Shown: piece by piece, positions 6,105 to 9,823 of the stretch
How the letters are laid out: each line of letters begins with the position of its first letter
How positions within the stretch are numbered: the first letter of the stretch is position 1
DNA from: Candidatus Gerdarchaeota archaeon
GTDB taxonomy: Archaea > Asgardarchaeota > Heimdallarchaeia > JABLTI01
Assembly (NCBI GenBank): GCA_016840945.1
Contig: JAEORJ010000037.1
Span: forward strand, 1-9,823
DNA length: 9,823 nucleotides
Reading direction: 5' to 3'
The notes under the pieces: model-generated
Database searches by the model: none
What the model was told of the DNA's origin: nothing
The model's input: only the letters and a program-made list of their open reading frames with translations
Translations under genes and position numbers: made by a program

Positions 6105-7478
6105 ATGAATCTTGATTGGTTCCTTTCACTTATAATTAAAATGAAATTAAAACGTTTGCAACGAAAACTAACAAAAAATGATCAAGAATTTGTTAAGAAG
6201 CAAATAAGAAAATTAAATCCTCGTACCATTAATCTTAGTAGTAAATATTTTATGGTAAATTGTTTAAAACACACAGCTAAAAACTCTCCTTATTACAGAG
6301 ACAAATTAACTCCTTTGATAAAGGATCTAAAAATAAAAAATGCTTTTTCAATTATCCAAAAATTACCTTATACTACTTCACATGAAATTTCTGAGAACTC
6401 AAAACAATTCATAGCAGTGCCAAAAGATGAAATTGTTAGTGTTCATTTCACTTATGGAACCACAGGTGGTAAGAAAACAATCTATAATTCAAGACATGAT
6501 ATGTTCATTATTAGCTATAGTTATACCCTTGGATTTCTTCAATGTGATATTGATAAATCAGACGTTGCTCAAATTCTTTACTCCTTTGGTATATGGGCTT
6601 TAGCTGAGAATATTCAACATGCGTTATTGGATATGGGAGTGGTAACTCTTACAACAGGCAACTATGTCAATTTTAAGGAACAACAAAACTATATAGAAAA
6701 ATTTGGTGTAACAACTTTATTTGGTACCCCATCGTATATTTACAATCTCGCACGTGAGATAGATTTACCTGAAGAAAATAAAAAACTCATGAAAGCTATT
6801 CTTGTTGGTGGAGAAGGTTTACCGGAACACAGAAGAAAAATTATTGAAGAACGATTAGGGGGTCAAGTTTTCATTAACTATGGATTAAATGAAGTAGGAG
6901 GGGGGATAGGATCTGAATGTAAATGTCATAATGGTTATCATATTTTTCCTACAAATTATGTGGAGATTATAGATCCAAAAACTGGTCAACCTGTTAAAAA
7001 GGGCGAATATGGTGAACTTGTAGTAACTACTTTACGACGGGAAGCCATGCCTTTGATTAGATATAGAACCGGAGATATTACAAGAGAAATTCTTGGTGAA
7101 TGCGAATGTGGGTTAAAATTACCCAGAATTGATTATTTACAAGGCAGAGCTGATGATCGAGTAATAATAGGTGCAGCAGAAAAATATTATCCTATAACAT
7201 TTGATTTGGTATTTGATTCTATAAAAGAAGTTAAAGATTATTGGATTGAAATTTATGCTGAAAACGGTAAAGATACCCTAAAAGTTTATGTGTTAACCGA
7301 AAACCCTTCAGATAAACTACAAAAGAAAATAATAGACAAATTTTACTCAATTGATTCTATGAAAATTGATATTGAAACAACTAAAACGGTTGCAGTTCCT
7401 GAGATAATTTTTGTAACTGAACTTCCAAAAGGGGCAAAACGTCGAAGACTTGTTGATAAAAGAAAAATAATCAAATAG
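6105..7478 (+). CDS. PaaK-like adenylate-forming enzyme (ANL superfamily), canonical motifs
   Basis: This 457-residue enzyme is of the phenylacetate-CoA ligase/coenzyme F390 synthetase family and is expected to form an acyl-adenylate and then an acyl-CoA or amide. Its motifs are more standard than in the divergent neighbour: ATP loop TYGTTGGKK (116-124), LVGGEGLP (233-240), NYGLNE with SEC and GYHIFP (258-282), PLIRYRTGD (316-324), the cysteine pair ECECG (332-336), the hinge QGRADD (346-351), and a very basic C-terminus around PKGAKRRR (441-448) where the catalytic A10 lysine sits. A hydrophobic start (WFLSLII) followed by a Lys/Arg-rich stretch may be a peripheral membrane contact. GGTG, 7 nt upstream, supports the ATG. 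An M23-like gene follows after 16 nt, probably on the same transcript. The pair is too diverged to be a recent duplication. The substrate is unknown. Confidence 0.87.
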   Translation: MNLDWFLSLIIKMKLKRLQRKLTKNDQEFVKKQIRKLNPRTINLSSKYFMVNCLKHTAKNSPYYRDKLTPLIKDLKIKNAFSIIQKLPYTTSHEISENSKQFIAVPKDEIVSVHFTYGTTGGKKTIYNSRHDMFIISYSYTLGFLQCDIDKSDVAQILYSFGIWALAENIQHALLDMGVVTLTTGNYVNFKEQQNYIEKFGVTTLFGTPSYIYNLAREIDLPEENKKLMKAILVGGEGLPEHRRKIIEERLGGQVFINYGLNEVGGGIGSECKCHNGYHIFPTNYVEIIDPKTGQPVKKGEYGELVVTTLRREAMPLIRYRTGDITREILGECECGLKLPRIDYLQGRADDRVIIGAAEKYYPITFDLVFDSIKEVKDYWIEIYAENGKDTLKVYVLTENPSDKLQKKIIDKFYSIDSMKIDIETTKTVAVPEIIFVTELPKGAKRRRLVDKRKIIK

Positions 7479-7494
7479 CATGGTGTAATTTAAA

Positions 7495-8115
7495 ATGAAA
7501 AAAAGAGGAAAAATCATTCTAATTATATTCTCAAGTATTATAATTATATCTGGAATAGTTATACCCATTTTACCATTTATTCTTCAATTTCAACCAGCTT
7601 ATGGAACACCTTCTTTTGAATTTCCAGTTGCAGAACCATTAAACATTACCAGCTTATCAGCATACAACACTCCTGATTGGGGTGAACCAGGAGTTTTTCA
7701 TAATGGTATTGATTTAGTTATTTCAGGTCCAACACAATTACTTTCACCTTGTTATGGTAAAGTGACTAGAATTTGGTATAATATTAATCCTTACGTGGGT
7801 GGAGAAGTTGCAATGATTCATGTTCAAATTACCGTAAATTATGCTTGGTCAGTAAAACTTGTTTTTGAACCATTTGCAAATACGACTGAGATGCGTGATA
7901 GACAGCTAGAGCTAATTATAACTAAGGTTGGTACAAGAGTTGAACCCGGTGACCTTGTAGGAACACTTCTTTGGAGTACTAATTATCCTCATCTCCATTA
8001 TATGATTATGAAAAATGGTAATGATGTTAATCCATACCTCTACTCATCACTTACAGCTCAAACTATTTTTGAGGATATAGCTGAAAGTACTAATAGTACC
8101 ATTTACTATCCTTGA
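7495..8115 (+). CDS. Membrane-anchored M23/LytM-like metallopeptidase domain protein
   Basis: This is a 206-residue protein with one N-terminal membrane segment (about residues 7-29, after KKRGK) and an outer domain that matches the M23 lysostaphin-type fold. Zinc-site residues are all visible: H69 and D73 in FHNGID (the HxxxD motif) and H166-x-H168 in PHLHYMI. The turn VEPGDLVGTL, about 10 residues before the HxH, is the typical VKxGQxIG element of the family. In bacteria these enzymes cut peptidoglycan cross-bridges. Archaea lack murein, so the substrate here is open: bacterial prey or competitor walls, a surface protein, or none if only the fold is kept. The ATG is supported by GGTG at 7482-7485. 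It follows the PaaK-like gene by 16 nt. The M23 call is fairly sure from motifs; activity is inferred. Confidence 0.8.
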   Translation: MKKRGKIILIIFSSIIIISGIVIPILPFILQFQPAYGTPSFEFPVAEPLNITSLSAYNTPDWGEPGVFHNGIDLVISGPTQLLSPCYGKVTRIWYNINPYVGGEVAMIHVQITVNYAWSVKLVFEPFANTTEMRDRQLELIITKVGTRVEPGDLVGTLLWSTNYPHLHYMIMKNGNDVNPYLYSSLTAQTIFEDIAESTNSTIYYP

Positions 8116-8134
8116 GAATGCTAAAAATCACTAG

Positions 8135-8142
8135 TTTAATAA
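8135..8142 (+). promoter_or_regulatory. Candidate TATA box for the SRAP gene
   Basis: TTTAATAA follows an A-rich string in the 77-bp gap after the M23-like gene. It would put transcription start near 8165, about 28 nt before the TTG at 8193. It rests on spacing and composition only. Confidence 0.3.
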
Positions 8143-8180
8143 GAAAAATTAAAACACTGATAGACTAGATATTTATTTGT

Positions 8181-8188
8181 GAGTTGAT
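8181..8188 (+). promoter_or_regulatory. Shine-Dalgarno that decides the SRAP start
   Basis: GAGTTGAT matches the archaeal consensus GAGGTGAT in 7 of 8 positions. It sits 4 nt before the TTG at 8193 and overlaps the alternative TTG at 8184, so it can serve only the later start. This agrees with the need for cysteine at position 2 of the protein. Confidence 0.6.
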
Positions 8189-8192
8189 TACC

Positions 8193-8930
8193 TTGTGTGG
8201 TAGATTTGCTCGATTCTCTCCAGCACATGTTTTTCGTATGCTTTTTCAATTAAATGAATTTATTGATTTACCTCCTCAGTATAATATTTCTCCGGGACAA
8301 GATATCTATGCAGTAAGGGGGATAATTATGCGTGATGAACAAGCTCGAACAGCCTCAATTGGAAGCAATTATGAAAAAGAGGTTGTTCCCTTAAAATGGG
8401 GATTAATACCTTTTTGGTCTAAAGATCCTACTATCGGTAATCGTATGATCAATTCACGATCTGAAACTGTAACAGAGAAACCATCTTTCAAAGCAGCCTT
8501 CAAAAATCGTCGTTGTCTTATTCCAACAGATGGGTTTTATGAATGGCAAAAACAAAAGGATGGAGGAAAACAACCTTATTTTATTCGAATGAAATCTGAG
8601 GAACCATTTGCTTTTGCTGGAATTTGGGATAAATGGAAGAGTCCAGAAGAACAAATTATTGAATCTTGCTCGATTCTCACAACTGAACCAAATAGCTTAT
8701 TACAACCAATACACAATCGAATGCCAGTAATTATTGATCCTGCTAATTTCGATCAATGGTTAGATCCTTCTAATAATGACATTGAAGAATTGGCTGATCT
8801 TCTAAAACCATTTGAAGCAAAAAAAATGGATGCTTATCCTGTTTCTACTTATGTCAATAGTCCGTCAAATAACAATGAAAAATGTATCCTTGAGCAAGAT
8901 GAAAAATTCAAACAACAGAAATTATTCTGA
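8193..8930 (+). CDS. SRAP-family abasic-site DNA-protein crosslink enzyme (HMCES/YedK-like)
   Basis: This 245-residue protein belongs to the family that traps abasic sites in single-stranded DNA as a stable thiazolidine crosslink, protecting forks from strand breaks. The start is TTG 8193, not TTG 8184: it gives M-C-G-R-F, so that after Met removal the catalytic cysteine (C2) is N-terminal, as the mechanism requires. Other active-site residues are in place: N87 in MINSRSE, E117 in PTDGFYEW and H174 in HNRMPVI, corresponding to YedK N75, E105 and H160. The length is typical of YedK-type members. The last 20 or so residues (from about N225) are hydrophilic, rich in Asn, Lys and Gln. It lies upstream of a B-family DNA polymerase on the same strand, across a 204-bp gap with T-rich tracts, so probably separate transcripts. 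Assignment is very secure. Confidence 0.95.
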   Translation: MCGRFARFSPAHVFRMLFQLNEFIDLPPQYNISPGQDIYAVRGIIMRDEQARTASIGSNYEKEVVPLKWGLIPFWSKDPTIGNRMINSRSETVTEKPSFKAAFKNRRCLIPTDGFYEWQKQKDGGKQPYFIRMKSEEPFAFAGIWDKWKSPEEQIIESCSILTTEPNSLLQPIHNRMPVIIDPANFDQWLDPSNNDIEELADLLKPFEAKKMDAYPVSTYVNSPSNNNEKCILEQDEKFKQQKLF

Positions 8931-8950
8931 AATAATCTTTTTCACCAAAA

Positions 8951-8966
8951 TTTTTCTTCAGAAAAA
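8951..8966 (+). terminator. Short A/T hairpin and T-rich tract after the SRAP gene
   Basis: TTTTTC (8951-8956) pairs with GAAAAA (8961-8966) around TTCA, with further T-runs on either side (8937-8942 and 8970-8973). Archaeal termination often needs only such T-rich stretches. The stem itself is weak. Confidence 0.35.
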
Positions 8967-9022
8967 ACCTTTTCTCTGCAATTATGCCGACAAAAATACT
9001 TACAGTCATCTCTCACTTTGAG

Positions 9023-9039
9023 TCTTTTCTTTATTTTTT
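9023..9039 (+). terminator. T-rich termination tract before the polymerase gene
   Basis: This run is almost all T (14 of 17) and lies about 100 nt downstream of the SRAP stop and about 95 nt before the polymerase ATG. It would separate the two transcripts. The rest of the 8931-9134 gap holds no credible small gene. Confidence 0.35.
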
Positions 9040-9086
9040 AAGGACCTACTATTAATCACTGTCTGTTTAACATTTCAAGTTGTAGC

Positions 9087-9094
9087 ATAAAAAA
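9087..9094 (+). promoter_or_regulatory. Candidate TATA box for the polymerase gene
   Basis: ATAAAAAA lies about 40 nt before the ATG at 9135, which would put transcription start near 9112 and leave a short leader containing AGGAG (9118-9122). The match is imperfect. Confidence 0.25.
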
Positions 9095-9134
9095 GGTACA
9101 AAATAAGGAGTACCAATAGGAGACCAATTTAATC

Positions 9135-9823
9135 ATGAACCGCAAGGAAGAAGTGCGATTCTTACTTACAGACCTTGATTACAAGTTCCAAGAAGAAGAA
9201 GATGATTTGCCAATTATTAGATTATTTGGCAAAAGCAACGACACTCAAGTACTTGTGCGTGTTCATGGTTTCACTCCTTATTTGTATGTTAAAAGAAATC
9301 CCGATATTGATTTCATCTTGAAAAACGATCCAATGATCAGCCGCTGGCAAAGGGGAAGCACAGATGTCGTACTAAGAAGATATTTTTGGGCGGGAGAACA
9401 ATTAAAATTAGTCAAGCTTTTTGGTAAAGACCCAGCAAAAATCAAAGATATTAGTAGGTCGCTTGAGAAACTAGGATTGGAAACCTTTGAAACAGATATT
9501 CCTTTCCTAAAGCGGTTTTTGATTGATAATGATATTAAATGTTTGAACGTTATCTCTGTAAAAGCCACTAAGATTGAAAGAAAAGGTAATCAAATTTTTG
9601 CAGAGGCTGACTTCAAAGATATTCAAACAGTTGCTGATTCTGAAATTACCTCCCCAGTATTATACTATCCATTAAAGATTATGAGTTTGAATATCAAAAT
9701 CGCTCGAGAAGAAGAATCAATTCAAGAGCTTTGGCAGAAAAAGAACAGACCACTTATTAGCATAACAATGATTTGGGGTACAGATGCAAGACCAGCGAAT
9801 GGGAAATTAATCCTGTTACAAGA
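9135..9823 (+). CDS. Family B DNA polymerase, N-terminal part (runs off window end)
   Basis: The first 229 residues of an archaeal family B polymerase are visible: the N-terminal domain and the start of the exonuclease domain. The opening TDLDY, PIIRLFGK and GFTPYLYV match the archaeal N-terminal pattern, and ETDIPFLKRFLID is a hallmark before the exonuclease domain. By alignment to Pyrococcus PolB, the uracil read-ahead pocket is largely kept: Y16, P48, I103 (for V93), I122-P123-F124 and R127. The exonuclease motif I block that should read LKI-x-x-FDIE reads PLKIMSLNIKI (N186 and K188), replacing both catalytic acids, so proofreading is probably lost. Exonuclease II/III and the polymerase motifs are off the edge, so it could be an active translesion-type enzyme or an inactive PolB2-like paralogue. 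ATG 9135 has AGGAG 12 nt upstream and an in-frame TAG at 9117 excludes a longer start. The family is sure; the paralogue type is open. Confidence 0.92.
   Translation, partial: MNRKEEVRFLLTDLDYKFQEEEDDLPIIRLFGKSNDTQVLVRVHGFTPYLYVKRNPDIDFILKNDPMISRWQRGSTDVVLRRYFWAGEQLKLVKLFGKDPAKIKDISRSLEKLGLETFETDIPFLKRFLIDNDIKCLNVISVKATKIERKGNQIFAEADFKDIQTVADSEITSPVLYYPLKIMSLNIKIAREEESIQELWQKKNRPLISITMIWGTDARPANGKLILLQ

Noticed and set aside
8184..8192. TTG at 8184 as start of the SRAP protein
   Set aside because: It would bury the catalytic cysteine at position 5; SRAP chemistry needs Cys at position 2, and the Shine-Dalgarno overlaps this codon.
8812..9021. 69-codon plus-strand open frame overlapping the 3' end of the SRAP gene
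   Set aside because: Its first half lies out of frame in the SRAP coding sequence and its second half translates T-rich tracts into Phe/Leu/Lys; no Shine-Dalgarno is seen.
9278..9568. 96-codon minus-strand open frame
   Set aside because: It is antisense to the polymerase N-terminal domain, whose sense frame matches archaeal PolB motifs; this is a shadow.
1..9823. Mobile elements, CRISPR arrays, tRNA or rRNA genes
   Set aside because: No transposase or integrase frames, no spaced direct repeats, and no tRNA-like or rRNA-like segments were found on reading; gene content and composition look uniform.

Overview
The window looks like archaeal chromosome, low in GC (about one third by eye). The last gene is the N-terminal part of an archaeal-type family B DNA polymerase. 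Translation signals are variants of the archaeal GGAGGTGAT Shine-Dalgarno, and aligning them puts the start codon 8-11 nt after the GGAGG-equivalent core at every inferred start. TTG starts are common. A protein joining a longin/roadblock-like N-terminal region to a V4R domain suggests an Asgard archaeon, but that placement is inference from gene content; no rRNA gene is visible.

Layout. Bases 1-2707 hold two tandem paralogous major facilitator (MFS) transporters. The first is cut by the window edge. The second probably starts at a CTG codon, which gives it an acidic cytoplasmic tail that an ATG/GTG/TTG-only call would miss. Bases 2821-3575 carry an operon of two small related membrane proteins with three predicted helices each. 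A hairpin at the end of that operon precedes the longin-like/V4R gene (3640-4512). This gene converges with a minus-strand PaaK-like adenylate-forming enzyme (4540-5997), and a 35-nt imperfect palindrome lies over the junction. A shared AT-rich divergent promoter region separates that gene from a second, quite different PaaK-like enzyme (6105-7478). A membrane-anchored M23-type metallopeptidase-like gene (7495-8115) follows 16 nt later and is probably co-transcribed with it. The right end has an SRAP (HMCES/YedK) abasic-site shielding protein (8193-8930) and then the polymerase (9135 to the edge).

How the genes may work together. Two themes appear. The first is small-molecule handling at the membrane: two MFS carriers, two acid-activating ligase-like enzymes, small membrane proteins, and a V4R domain of the kind that binds hydrophobic ligands. 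No substrate can be named. The second is DNA damage tolerance. The SRAP protein has its full catalytic set, and the neighbouring polymerase keeps most of the archaeal uracil-sensing pocket while its exonuclease motif I reads N-I-K instead of D-I-E.

The best candidates for something new are the longin-like/V4R fusion, which combines the two folds found in the eukaryotic TRAPP core, and the apparently exonuclease-dead polymerase beside SRAP. No tRNA, rRNA, CRISPR array, insertion sequence or integrase was seen.
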